Source: Maylandia zebra
Taxonomy: Eukaryota > Chordata > Actinopteri > Cichliformes > Cichlidae
Direction: 5' to 3'
Length of the DNA stretch: 64,000 nt
Assembly (NCBI RefSeq): GCF_041146795.1
Contig: NC_135170.1
Span: 7,349,033 to 7,413,032 of the forward strand
Program-made: the position numbers and the translations under genes
In this document: positions 12,691 through 25,500 of the stretch, in pieces
Layout of the letters: each line of letters begins with the position of its first letter
Numbering within the stretch: the stretch's first letter is position 1
Notes under the pieces: generated by a model
The model's input: the letters and a program-made list of their open reading frames with translations, nothing else
The model's database searches: none
What the model was told of the DNA's origin: nothing

Positions 12691-13069
12691 TTTTATAATT
12701 TCACCTCCCAAAAATTTAATTGCAGCATTCAATGACTGAGCTCTCTGACTTTTAAAATAGTTTGAAAATAGTAATGGCACATCCTAGCTGAGTAGTCATT
12801 CATAGAACTGTTTCTGAACCCAGAGTTCAGTTTGAGGAGTTAATGTTAAAATGAAGGTCAGTAAAATAACAGTTTAGATTTTAAGGTAAATCTTAGCGTT
12901 GAAGGTTGGTGTGGAGGGATTTCCTACACGATACTAGCTGCCTGGTCACAGCTCAGAGATACTTTATACTTAAAGAGGACTCTTTAGTTACCACAATTAA
13001 AACACAGTAAACTTGCTGAAATGACATCTCCTCTTCTGTGACTTTAAAATGTATTGCATTTATATATTT

Positions 13070-13075
13070 TTTATT
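13070..13075 (-). terminator. Candidate cln3 polyadenylation signal
   Basis: Minus-strand AATAAA about 475 nt past the cln3 stop codon. If used, the twin hairpins at 13121-13207 lie in the cln3 3' UTR. Confidence 0.4.
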
Positions 13076-13120
13076 CATTATGTCAAATTGAAATATATCC
13101 CGATCTTGTTTCACATTGAA

Positions 13121-13207
13121 AGCTTTTGTTCTGTGGTTCACAGAACAAAAGCTGTTCCTTCATGAAAAACCTTCCAGTGGTTCACTGGAAGGTTTTTCAT
13201 GAAGGAA
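13121..13207. other. Two adjacent perfect hairpins
   Basis: Hairpin 1: 15-bp arms 13121-13135 and 13139-13153. Hairpin 2: 25-bp arms 13155-13179 and 13183-13207. Both have a 3-nt loop GTT and the same apex GTGGTTCAC. They are separated by one base. Arms match without mismatch. They lie between the cln3 stop and its candidate poly(A) signal. Confidence 0.95.
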
Positions 13208-13549
13208 AACCACAAAGAAACTGGTCATCAAAACAAGACAATATTTTCTGGCCTATCGGTTTCACTGATCTGTGTTTCAGGTTTACCTTCTGTGATCGTA
13301 GGTAGGATGTTATTGATATTATTTGATCTCTGGCTGAAGGTAAAAAACACTTTTGTGGACTCTGGACTTTCTATATAGTTCACTTGCTGTTATCTATAAA
13401 TATGCAGCAAGTACAGGATGTGGAGTCAAAGACTTTATATTGACATTTTTATGTAATGTCTGCTTTTTGTCTCTAACCCAGTTCGGATTTAAAAATCGAA
13501 CGCACCCACGTTTTGCTTACTCATCGTGCTGGTCAGTGTGTGGGCTTGG

Positions 13550-16500
13550 TTATAATGAACAGAAGTAAGTGTGGACAGGAAGAGATATGAGTCCAGCCAC
13601 AGTTATGCCCAGGCTGTCTCCAATGCTGGCAGCAGCCATGGAGAACTCCCTGTGTCTGTCTTCAGTCTGTAGGAGAAAAGAGAAGACACTCTGAGGTAGA
13701 TGCATGCTTACTGTGGAGTAAAAACAGCTCAACAGTGCACAGCTGCTTCTGTACTGATCTCCTAAAATAATCATTGTGACATTTGCAGAGTGTGTATGTA
13801 TCCGTGAATGGATAAAAAATAAAATGCAGCTTTGCACAGAGGTCGAAGAACAGAAAATATGGAATTATCCAGATTCCTAAAGTCAGAACTGTCTAGAATA
13901 CTCCAGAGTCTAAACTATATGAATGGTTCTCTGAAGCTGTCCTTTACCTCCTTGCTGATGAAGTGGAAGGTGTTGACATATGCTGCTCCACCCAGCAGAC
14001 CCTCATAGAGGATAAAAGCGAACACCAACCAAACAGTGGGCAGGAACAGGTAACGTACAGCAAACAGAAGAAACACAGCGTTCAGCGTCTGTGGAGAGGA
14101 GAGAGAAGCAGCTCTGAGAAACACAGCAGTGTCTGTAAAGTATACATTCACACACATTTAACAACCCCATATGCATGTACTATAGTTATCTGCATCACAA
14201 AGCAACACAAATTATTCAGTCACCTGAAAACAAACCATAAACTATGCAATGTATGATGGAAAATAATCATTTATTCAGCTCTCCTATTATTTCAGCCTGA
14301 GTGTCACTTTGTCCTAAACAGTTGTTGAGACACTCTGCAAAGCCACACCTCTCCTGGCTTCTTTCTTTTTCTACAGTCAGATTTTCTCCAAATTTCTTGC
14401 CTTAGAGGTGCAGGCTTCTCTCTTATACAACATCATCAGCACTTTCTCTGTTTCACCTGGAAATTTACACAGGGTCACTGTGTAAATAGTATGAACGTTT
14501 CCTTGTAAATATTACTAGATGAGGATCATTGTGTGGTCGTAATTTTTTGAGGACAGCTGCTGCGCCGTTTTGTTATTGGCTGCTCCTAACACTTCTATGC
14601 ACTAATGCAGCTTCACCTACTGCCTAATGGACCAATTATGGATTTGTGCACAACATTTTATATGCACTACGTACACACAAGCAGCAAAAAATACTGATGT
14701 TCAAATCTATTGTTTGTAATGAGTAGCCAGTCAGAATAAAGTTGCAGGTTAAGCTCCTCTACCAAAAAAAGGGAGCCTAGCTTAACCCAGACATCCTTCT
14801 GGTGCTGATTTGTATTTTATTCTCATTTCTCACCTGCAGAACACTGAGAATCCACACTCTCCTGATCTTCACACAGTGCAGAGAGGATCGAGAGAGCAGT
14901 ACACCAAGCTGGTACAGAGTCTGATACCTGAGGATGCAAACAAGAGACAAGTATAGCTGCACACCCCAAACAATCTGCATGAAGTCATTCATACTGAATA
15001 CTCTCTGTAATGGATCACTGACCAGCGATACTGAGCTGCATGGGTCAGGAAAATATTGTGGAAGAACAGGAGTTCCATCTTACAGAGAGGGAAAAAATAT
15101 TCCTGGTTCAATATTCTCACAACATCACACAAAATCAGAGCCAAGTTTCACTAACAGCATGCAGTGAGCTGAGTGTGCTGCTAGAGGGCATCAGAGGACT
15201 CACCAAACCCTGGTTGATGAAATACTCGGTTAAGTAGACCACTCCCAGTGGAAGCACAAACCTCCACAAGCCCTGCTCACAGAAATCAAGTTCAGTAACA
15301 GTTTGGCTGAACAGTTTCAGATCAAACAAGTAAACTGTGTACTTACTCTGATAACAAACAGTCTCTCTCTGAAACTGAGAGGCCCAGTGGGTTGGTCCTC
15401 TGCTACATTCAAGAGGAAGAGAACATTATTTCCCAATAAGCAGCAGAACTTTAAAACGACAATTCATTCACATAAACTGTGAAGTTCCACAGCAGGAGAT
15501 GAAGTCAGCAGCCTCATGTTCTCTGTCTTTGTTAAGTGTTAACAAACAGTTTGCAAAAAGAAAGCTGTGATAACGTGGTCAGAAATTACAAATCATTGAA
15601 ACATTTCATTTCTGGGTACTAAATGATACGTATACACATAGCAGCCTCTCACTGAGGCCACTGTAAGGTAACATATACAAACTGTTGAGCAGCAATAGGA
15701 AGCAACTGCCAATACACTGAGTATCAGTATCAGTCACATGAGTAAGAACAGAGAGGAACATGTGATCCGTTTAGCTTAGCACGCAAATTTGTGTTCCAAA
15801 GGGTGGTCAGAAACTGAGACAGCTACTGCAGAGCCTGTGAGCGCTCGTATTTTACTCCGGCTACAATTTGGCCTTCTGGCACAGACGTACCGGAGCATTC
15901 AGGCCCTCACTGCCAGACCGCGAAAGTTTCTTCCCCCAAACGTCAGACTACTGACCACTCAGTGACTGGACTGACACACACACTTATCTGCACAATCTCA
16001 TATACACAAACATGCACAACCAACTGTCATTGATGCACATTTCTGTTGCACTGTTGTGTCTGTATCGTTCTGTTCTGTCTGGTGCTGCAATGTTTTTTGC
16101 AGTTTTTGCACACTTGCACTGTATGTATGTATGTTGAAGCACCTTGAGGTGACTTTTGTTGTGATTATATAAAGCGCCAAATCAATTCAATTCAAATAAA
16201 TAAAATTGAATTGAATTAAAATATGTAGTCCTGTGTTGATTGTCTTTTATATGTCATGTCATATATGTCATTGACCATGATACTGGAGGGACGCTGTCTC
16301 GCTTCACTGTGTACTATAGCACTGAACATGGTTGAAATAACAATAAAGCCATTTGACTTGACCTCAGGTTTTCCTGTAACCATTTCAAATTAAAAGCACT
16401 TTGGTGCTTCACTGGATAGAAACACTTAATTTCTTAACTGGGCTCTTATTCTGAAATATTATGAAAACAAACGTTTTTTATTTACTTGTTAAGAACCACC

Positions 16501-19500
16501 ATACAGTAAGTGAGGAAGAGAGGAACATGCATAGTTTAAATGGAGGCAGTGAGAGTCAGGATGAAGCTGTGCACAGACGACTTTCTGCAAGTGAAACTAA
16601 TGTTTGATGCCACTGCAGATGTGTCATTTGATATATGCAAAAACTCAGGTAACCTGCATGCACATGTGCGCTACACCTCTGCCAATGCAGTCACACTGTG
16701 GCTGTATCCCAATTCAGGGTCTGCAGCCTTAAAGGCCGCTTTTAAGGCCGATTACGTCACAGTGACGCGACGAAGGCTGTCCCAATTCAAAGGCTGCTCG
16801 GTTTTAAAGCCTTTACTTTAAAATATACGCCGTTCAATAGCTGACCTTAATCCTACAGAGAATGTGATGATTTTATGGATATTTAACCTCCTAAGACCCG
16901 AACTTTTCCATGACATGCATTTTTAATTTCTCTTTGATATTTGGGCGTATTGAGGCCCGATGAATGAAAAACAAAGAATTACCAGATTTTTTTTTTATCT
17001 TATTTTTGTTTTTAAGAAAAATAAGAGCTACATATGAGGATATTTGTTTAAAATTTTGATAGAACAGTAGCAGTATAATGTCCTCGTAAGTGGATATCAG
17101 GCCCTTGTAGAGCAAAATTTAGTATTTTGGTCTAAATAACCCAAAATGTGATGTCCACATATGTGGACGCCAGGTCCTAGGAGGTTAAAGTAAACACTGA
17201 GACAAATTGAGTAATACCAACATATTAAAACAACAATATTTGTCTCTTATATATAACACAGTTATATATACAGTGTCAAAGAAACCTGTCTTTGAGTGAA
17301 GATTTAAGGTGACAGCAAATACAAATAAATGCAGCTTGAATCTTTACTGAAGCTCAGTATTTGAAACAGAATTCTTTCACTGCTTTAATAACTAATAATG
17401 ATTGAAATAATGACTTTAATATTGTCCATATTATATTTACATTACCAAAGTAAGATGACTTTAGTCTCATGAACAACATTAGCTAATTGTTATTTACGAG
17501 CTAATCTTAAAATGACTGTTCAGTACAGAAGTGAAGCCCAATAATCATGATTTCACAGTCCTGTGGTCTCAGCCTCAGATACTCATCAAATCAAAGCTCA
17601 TGTACAAACAAACAAACAAACAAACAAACAAACAAACAAACAAACAAACAAACAAACAAACAAACAAACAAACAAACAAACAAACAAAAGATTTTCTCCT
17701 TCATTTCTGTCAAATAATGCTGTATGAAACGTTTCCAGCTGTTAGTGTCATGGTTGCTAGGCAACCTGGGCAGTGCCACGGAGACTAGACCGTCCCATTT
17801 CACAAGCCTCGCACTTCCGGCCTTAGTCTTCCTTGAGTACGCGGCCCTTGTGGATCGTTAAGGCTGCAGACCCTGAATTGGGATACAGCCTTTGTGTAGG
17901 TCAAATGCTGATTGGTTAAAAAGGAAACAGCATGTTCACCTTGAAGACAGAGGCATTAAGAAAAATCAAAGACCAAAAAGTACACGAGAAAAACATGAAC
18001 AATACTGCAGCAGACAGTTTTGAGGAAGTTTCACTTCCCCACTTCACCAGAGTCTCTTATGACTCTTCTGTGAAACAGAGGCTGAGCTAAAGAACCAACT
18101 GAAGGCCAAACATAATCCACCGTAGCCCACATTATTGGCTCTTTCGAGACACTTCACTTAGTGACAATAGGCAGCCACAACACATACCTGCCAAACTCAT
18201 AGCTCCTATGGACTACCAGCACACATTCAAAAAAGGAAGAGAACTTTTAAGAAGTCTGTTGTTTATACTTTAAACAATAAAAATATAAAATTAGCCCCGT
18301 TTTGCAATTTTAAAATTTGGGCTATAAACCTGCTGACTGACAGATTAATAACATTACTTCTACCTTCTTAGCTGAGGTAAATATAAACTACTGTTGTGCT
18401 TTAAATACCTTTTCACTGTTTTCCATCTGAGCGACTCACATCTTCCCCTAAGTCATGACCTCCTTTTATCAATTTCAATAAAGATGTAGAATAGTGCGTT
18501 TCCTCTCACCATGTCAAACAGAAACTGACATGTGTTGATGACCATCTGATTAGATAACAGCAAAGCAACGCTCTGGGATCTTTCAGGCGTGTCTATTGGG
18601 CAACAGTGTAAAGTCATCATTGTAAGAAAACGTGAGTGTCTGTGGACAAACTTCAAATGTAAATGATTTTATATCTTCATCATATTTGTTGCATCTGCCT
18701 TTTTGTGCAAATTATTGCTTAAAATGTTAAAATTCATGTATTCTTACGGAAAAACAAAACTGGTGTCATGGAGGACTCAAACACTTACAGGAACTCATGT
18801 GTTCGTGTTCAGTTAGTAGATATATCAAACAATGAAACAGAGTTTGTCTTTACAGGATTTGGTTGCTGAACTTTATTTAAATTTCAGTTTATTGCTGATT
18901 TCATGCTACACCCTTCTAATGTGACATTTACCTGTGGTGGAGCTCTCAGGCTCCTCCTCGTCTGAACTGTCCAGAAGTTGCTGTCTGTCCTCAGAGACCA
19001 AAGCTGCATACTCAGTGTCCTTGGTCCTCCACTGAGGTAATGAAGGTGGACAAACCAGCAGGAGGAAATAGCTGGTAAAATTGTTGGGAGGAAGAAGACG
19101 ACAAATCATTTTGTAAGTTTCAGCTTCATTTATACGCAGTTTACAGGGAAAAAGTCTCAACAGGAAATACAAACTACATCCTGTCAATGTCTCATTTGAC
19201 TGAAGTGAACTGGAGTCAACTGAACTCAATTAAAGTGACTATTTGGCCACCACTTCACCTCCACAGATGAAAGCATTGGGCTACCTACACCTTAGACCTA
19301 CAGAAGCTTAATTCAAAATTGGACCCTTGTTAAGTCTCTGTTACGACCCAGCTCAAAAGCCGCAACATAAAAAAGGAGATGAATACCAGATTGTGGGTGA
19401 GAAGAGGTTTTAATCCTAAAATGCATAGCAGGTCGGCTAAAATGGCTGGCTAAAAAGCCTGCCTCAGATATGCCTTTATCAGCACCTGACTAGGTGAACA

Positions 19501-22500
19501 CACTGAGGAGATTAGGGGCTGCAGAGGGACATAACACCTCCTCCCTCAAAAGGGTTCCTCTAGGACCCCTACATTTATTAAAAGCCCCCCTGAAGCCTTC
19601 AGGTCCTTGAACCACAAACCTGAAATAAAAGTAAAAGCTAACAGAAGCACAGTGTTCACATTATAGTAGGCATCTTTAAGCATGGATGCCCCTGCATGAG
19701 GATTTGAAGTTGCCACACTGAACACACAGGAAGTAACATGTGACCAACACAAAGGAGCACGACAGTCACAAACTCAAAATGATTACTTGACCTGCTACAA
19801 CACAAAACCAAAAGTAGCAACAAATACCCACAATCAAGTGATCTGTTGTTTCCACCACACAAATGGTCACATTCAAATGGCCTTATACCACAAGTTACTT
19901 TAACCCTTTAAGACCTACCATAGAACCAAGTCCGCCAGAGCTTATAGTATATTTTTACATGCTGTGGAGCCATTTTTGGGAGCATTTCAAGTTGCTATAC
20001 ATCAATACAACCATTATAGCCCAGATTTTAATAATATGTATTCATTAAGTGCATAGTAATTACATAAATTGCAAAAAAGTGCAATAAACTACAAAAAAAT
20101 TGAAAATCGTTTTTGCTTTTTTAACATATATTTGTAGTTAGAGAAATTTAAGAGGCTTATCCCTCAAAACTGTAAATACAAAAAAGTTGCACAAAATAGT
20201 TTCCCACCACAGGAAATTTATTTTGAGTGTCTTCATAGTTTTATTTTTGAAATACACCAATTTTTATATACTGCAGGAAAAACGAAAATAAATATTATAG
20301 TGCAAATTTGCAAAAAAGCAGCATATGCATCAAAATAAACTATTTCCAGCAGTGCAATATGAGTCCTCAGCATCCCAGAAACGACACAGAAAGTCATAAA
20401 GTCAAAGATAACTTTTAAAAAGACCAGTATATGCCCTGAGGCCCTGATGGTAAAAAAGACTACATTTCCGCGAAAATGAAGTCACTTCCGGTTTCGGGCC
20501 GGTAATGGCGGAAATGCAAAAGTTCGCGCTGACGTCTATTCCAACTAGGAAGTGTTATGAACAGCTGATCGGATCGGCAAAGCGTGTTTCTGGAATATCA
20601 TGTTTTTGTTCCTGCAAGCGCTTTTTATGCAGTTTTTGCAAAGCTTTATGTGGAAGGAAACCGTGACCTAGGACAATCTGATGGCATAAGATGTAAGTAC
20701 AACTCCTCCGATTTCATATGCAAAAAAAAAATTTGCGCTAGCTTACGTGGTTGCAGAGCTACTGGGATTTAAAAATAGTTACGCAAAACAGAGCGTGTCC
20801 GCTCCGATCGGCTCTAAAGGGTTAATCCACAAGGTTCAGTAAAGAAAGCATACTAGTGACCAACCACAAAATGGAGAGCTATGGCCACACAATGATCACA
20901 TCAAGGATGGCTCAGCACCCCTCAGTGTTATTGCCATCACCTGGCCAACAACACTCACAAGTGATCCAGTAGCCATATTTCCCACAGCACTAAAGGTCAC
21001 AGCACAAAACACTCACCTCGTGAGGATGTCATTAGCATCCATCACCACTGACATATTAGATGCACACACGGTGTACATGCTATGACAACTTAAAAACAGC
21101 CTACCTGCCTAAGCCACAAGACCATAGTTAAAGAATGTCTTAATCCCCTGCCAAGTTTGGTGCCACTGATTCACTTTAAGCAACTCCCATCCAAAAATGC
21201 TAAAAACAAAATAAGATAATATGTCCACAAATAACAAAGCACAAACTAACTATCTGAGTGAGCGATGAGTCACAACACAAAAATACAGAGAATCCTTGTC
21301 CCTGCACACTTACCTTACCACCATAGTGAATGGGACGACCAGCATGATAAGCAGTGTAACCCGTGGTGAAAGGCCAGCTTGGATGAGGACTGAGTAAAGG
21401 AGGGCTCCAATAAGACCAGCAGCACCAGTGCCTGAGCCCCAGCCTTCCAGTACACTCCTGGAGCAGACAGAAAACCACCGTTAATGTTCCAGAGTAAAAA
21501 TAAAAACACGGTTGGAAGACCATTCACAGCTTCTTAAACTCATTTCTGACCGGGACTTTATCTGCTGTGAGTCTAAGCTGTAAGCAGGATTACTGTTAGA
21601 AGGGAACTTGGAGTTACTGTGAAAAAGCTCTGTCATCGTGGAAACTGACATTTAAAGTCAAGCACCCAAACTACGTAACTCAGTGGAAAATGTCTGATAT
21701 CAAGAATATCAGATTGATAACTCCTTCATAACTTTTCTTTTTGCAAACCTGTAGCAGTCCATCTGTTCTCTGCTAGGCATCAGCACAGCTGGTCACTGAT
21801 GCCAGCTGATTTATGCTGCTGATGTCTTTTGAAGAAGGAATTATCTTACAGAGGCAATCAGTGGGCCCCAGGGCAGCTGTGGCTACAATGCAGCTTGCCA
21901 TCACCAGTGTGTGAATGTGTGTGTGAATGGGCAGATGACTGAATGTAGTGTGAAGCGCTTTGGGGTCCATCAGGACTAAGTAAAGCGCTACGCAAATACA
22001 GGCCATTTACCATTTTTACCAAGATCATATAACTCTGTGGTGCAGACTGTCCAAGAAGTCTGGGAATTCTGGTGGTGTTTTTTATTAGTGTGTAACTTAT
22101 TAATGAGCAGGTGTGTCTGTGTGCACAGCTCATGGAGACAGCACTCCAACCTCTGCTTGAGTCTGGCTCCATAAAACACTATGACGCTCCAGAAACAAAT
22201 GGGTGGCATCAGGGAGAAAATGATGAATGGAAATTTGTGTAAAATGTATGAAAAATAAACTCACTTTGCTTTTCTTGTTATCATCTGTATTTTATTTCAG
22301 TTTTTAGTTAGAACTGTCAACAATCCCAACCCCTCTAAACTTTTGTTTTTATAAAACAACCAAAGCTCCTTACTCTCAACTTACATTTAAACTACTGTAA
22401 AATTACTTTCTGCAAACCTCCATTAATACTGCACACTTGGTATTGTTCATTTAATTCTGACACATAGAATTAGTTTTGTTTTGTTTGTTTTTTTCAATTT

Positions 22501-25500
22501 TTCTTTTTCCATAGCAGTTAATTCACTTGGACTTTGTTATATCAATTTAATGAATTATTATTTTATTTATAATTTTTTATCTTTTCACAATTTTTACTAA
22601 GCAAGTGTAACAAAAAGTAATTTCCATTGAATGATTCTGGTTTCAAGCTATTCTTACTTCAGTCCTGGCAGAAACGGGATTCCACACAGCAAATAAAATA
22701 CAAATAAAATTTTGTCTTTATGCAGGAATTCAAAGAATTCGACTGTGTAAACTCTGCCTTGTTCACAAACTTTACCCTACACTTTGGGCATCAACCCAAG
22801 TTCTGTCATCTGGACAAGCTCTGTTTGAATCTTTAATAAGAGAGCAGCAACTGAATTCAAAATTGGCAAAAAGAATGAGTGAAGAGTGTTTACCTGCTGA
22901 AATATACTGTTAGAGAGAGGAAGGACAACTCTCCCAGTCCTGAGCTGATACTGGCAAAGATCACTCCTGCAAACACAGCCACAGAGAATGTGATCAGAGA
23001 GAGCAAAGAGGAAGAATTTATTCTTTTGTTTGAAGAACAAACTTCAATAAAAAGAGCTCATTTACAGGACCTTTGTGGGCAGTCACAATGGTTACATTTT
23101 AGTTACTGGTGAACTGAATCGAATTTAGTTGCTCTTTACTGACTTATTTTATTCACATAGAGGTCTGCTTGATTCTAACAGTAATGTCTGAAATAGTGCT
23201 GTCTATTAAAAAAAAGAAACAATTTCCATCCACTGCTAATGGTATTTTGCTGCACAAGCCCTTTAGAGCCTATCAGGACATTTCTAGCAAGCAGGGGCCA
23301 TCTTTGCATCTGGTATCCAGTTCTACCAGTAGATCTGTGGTGCCAGTATCACTACTGCTTTCAAGGTGGCAGCATTTAGTTTGGGGCTGGTACGTTTGGT
23401 GTCTGGAGGAGTGTATTTGATAGAAGCGTGAACTGGTACGATAAATGATTATTTATAGCAGCAGTAAAGCTCTATCAAGCTTCTGTGGAACAACCACAGA
23501 TGCTCACAGTAGATAAGAAGAAATTAAACCGAAGAAAATAACTCAAAGTTTTATCTAATCCACCTTCTAAAAGCTCATCAGAGCCATATCAGACACCCTT
23601 AATGATAAAAGATCTGATCTGAATTATTAACAGGTTGCTTTACCGAGAATACTCATCCACACAGCTGAGGAGAAGGACACCAGGAGGAAACTCGTTGCTG
23701 CCATGATGGCACAGAACAACACTCGAATGCTGGGATAAAAGAACAGGAATTAACCAGGAAAGCTGGAAAGCACCATGACAGCGATGTTTTTATGCAGACA
23801 GCAAGAAGAACTCAGTCTGTTAACAACTGACTTCCTGACTATATCACACACAAAACATATAAAGTCCAATTTTTCTTTTCTTTTTCAGCTCTGATTAGTC
23901 AGCCGGGGCCACTGAAACCAGGCACAGCCATTAACCAAGTAGGTTTGTTTATTGCTCCAATTTCATATGTTTGGTCACTGCTAAGCTCTCATTCATAAAT
24001 TTAACATCTTATATACATGAAAACATTAAAGCCAGACGAAAACAAATGGAGATCATTATTGCCAAAAGACATCACAGCAGCTCAGCAGCAGTACAAAAAG
24101 AGCGCCAAAGGTGGGATTGAGTGGAAATAATATGCAAATAAAACAAAGTTCTTGTTGTTTTCTTCTCCTGTCTCCTTTTTTAAACCAAACTCAAACCTCA
24201 TGTTGCCAGTGGGGCTAAAATCCTGACACCTGATACAAGCACACTACTGTAAAACAGGAAGGACGTCACAGTTTTTGTCATTTGCAAGTTTGTCAAAGAA
24301 ACAACTATTTGTTTATTATCAGTGCAGTGAAATCAGATCGTACCAATAATGTGAGTGATGATTGTTAGTTACTGTAAAAACACAGCAAGTGGAAACAAAG
24401 AACAGCAATCAAAGTAATAATTACCCATAAGGCATTTTGTGGATCACAAAGGGAGCGAACAGTTTGATGAAGAGTGTTGGTAGGATGTCAGCTAACAGCA
24501 CAGCCTGCCAAGAAAAATGTAACAACTGAACATCTGTGGACACAAATGATACAGCTTGTAGTTTCTGCCACACCATCCATCCTTATGCCCTCCTTCACTA
24601 CCATCCATCAATCTCCTCTGAGGTCTTCCTCTTGTCCTCCTGCCTGGCTGCTCCATATCTAACATCTTTTGTCCTGCATTTTCAGTTTCTGTCCTCTGTA
24701 CACGTTCAAACGCTCTGATATACTAATTTCTAATCATGCCCATCCTGGTCACTCCTAATGAAAAGCTTCAGCTCTACCTTTTGCCAGTGCCCACTGTTAT
24801 CACACCATACATCATCACAGCTTTTACTACATTCCTAATTCCTCCTCTAATTCTTCTGTCACAAACCACCCTTTACAATCGTCTCCACTCCTCTCTGTTG
24901 TGCACTGCACATTACTTTGGATGACTGATTACAGGTATTTAAACTTATCTACCTTCTCCATTTCTACTGCTTGCATGTTCACCTTCTCTCTCTCTCTGAC
25001 TGATGTTCAGTCCTCATCTCTCCCACGCTTACCTCCACCTGTCCACACTCTGTTCCACCTGCTCTCACTACATATCATAACGTCATCTGCAAACATCATC
25101 GTCCACAGAGACTCCTGCATGAACATCACAATCACAATCAAAAGGGGCTCACAGTAAAGAGTGCGGATGCCACCCCCAGCTTAAACCCATCCGTCACTCC
25201 TACCACACACCTCACCACTGCTGCCTCATACATCTGTCAATAGTTTTAATGAAGCTGGGAAACAACCAGAAATAAAACTCAGCTTTTATTTTTGGGTGTT
25301 AGGAGAAAACTCTGTAAAAAACCCAGGAGAAATAAAGACACAATGAGACAAAGTTACTTTCTTTGCTAAACGTGTACACGGGTGAGCTGCTGAGAACAAC
25401 TCACACCATGCACAGTGGCTTGGCATTTTTTATAGGCACAGAGCACAGAGACAGTGAGAACAGGATAAGAAAATAATAAACAGATAAAATAAACAACTCC

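Larger units (their letters stand above)
10261..13069. other. Intergenic DNA between ppp4c and cln3
   Basis: AT-rich sequence without recognisable exons. It contains the five-copy 30-bp minisatellite (11842-11991) and a degraded teleost interspersed repeat (12480-12690). Short open frames here are isolated and lack splice or domain support. Confidence 0.6.
16700..17890. mobile_element. DNA transposon remnant with 33-bp perfect TIRs
   Basis: Arms 16700-16732 and 17858-17890 are exact reverse complements (GGCTGTATCCCAATTCAGGG...). No transposase frame is seen. It has been entered by a piggyBac-type MITE (16887-17184) and carries a (CAAA)n microsatellite. Absent from unit B, where the sequence jumps across. 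Superfamily uncertain; the target duplication is not clear. Confidence 0.7.

Noticed and set aside
15040-15237. Plus-strand open frames present in both duplicates (also 42782-42979)
   Set aside because: Antisense to cln3 exons 12 and 11; conserved only because the segment is duplicated.
17531-17803. QTNK-repeat and CLFV-repeat open frames
   Set aside because: Translation of a (CAAA)n microsatellite.
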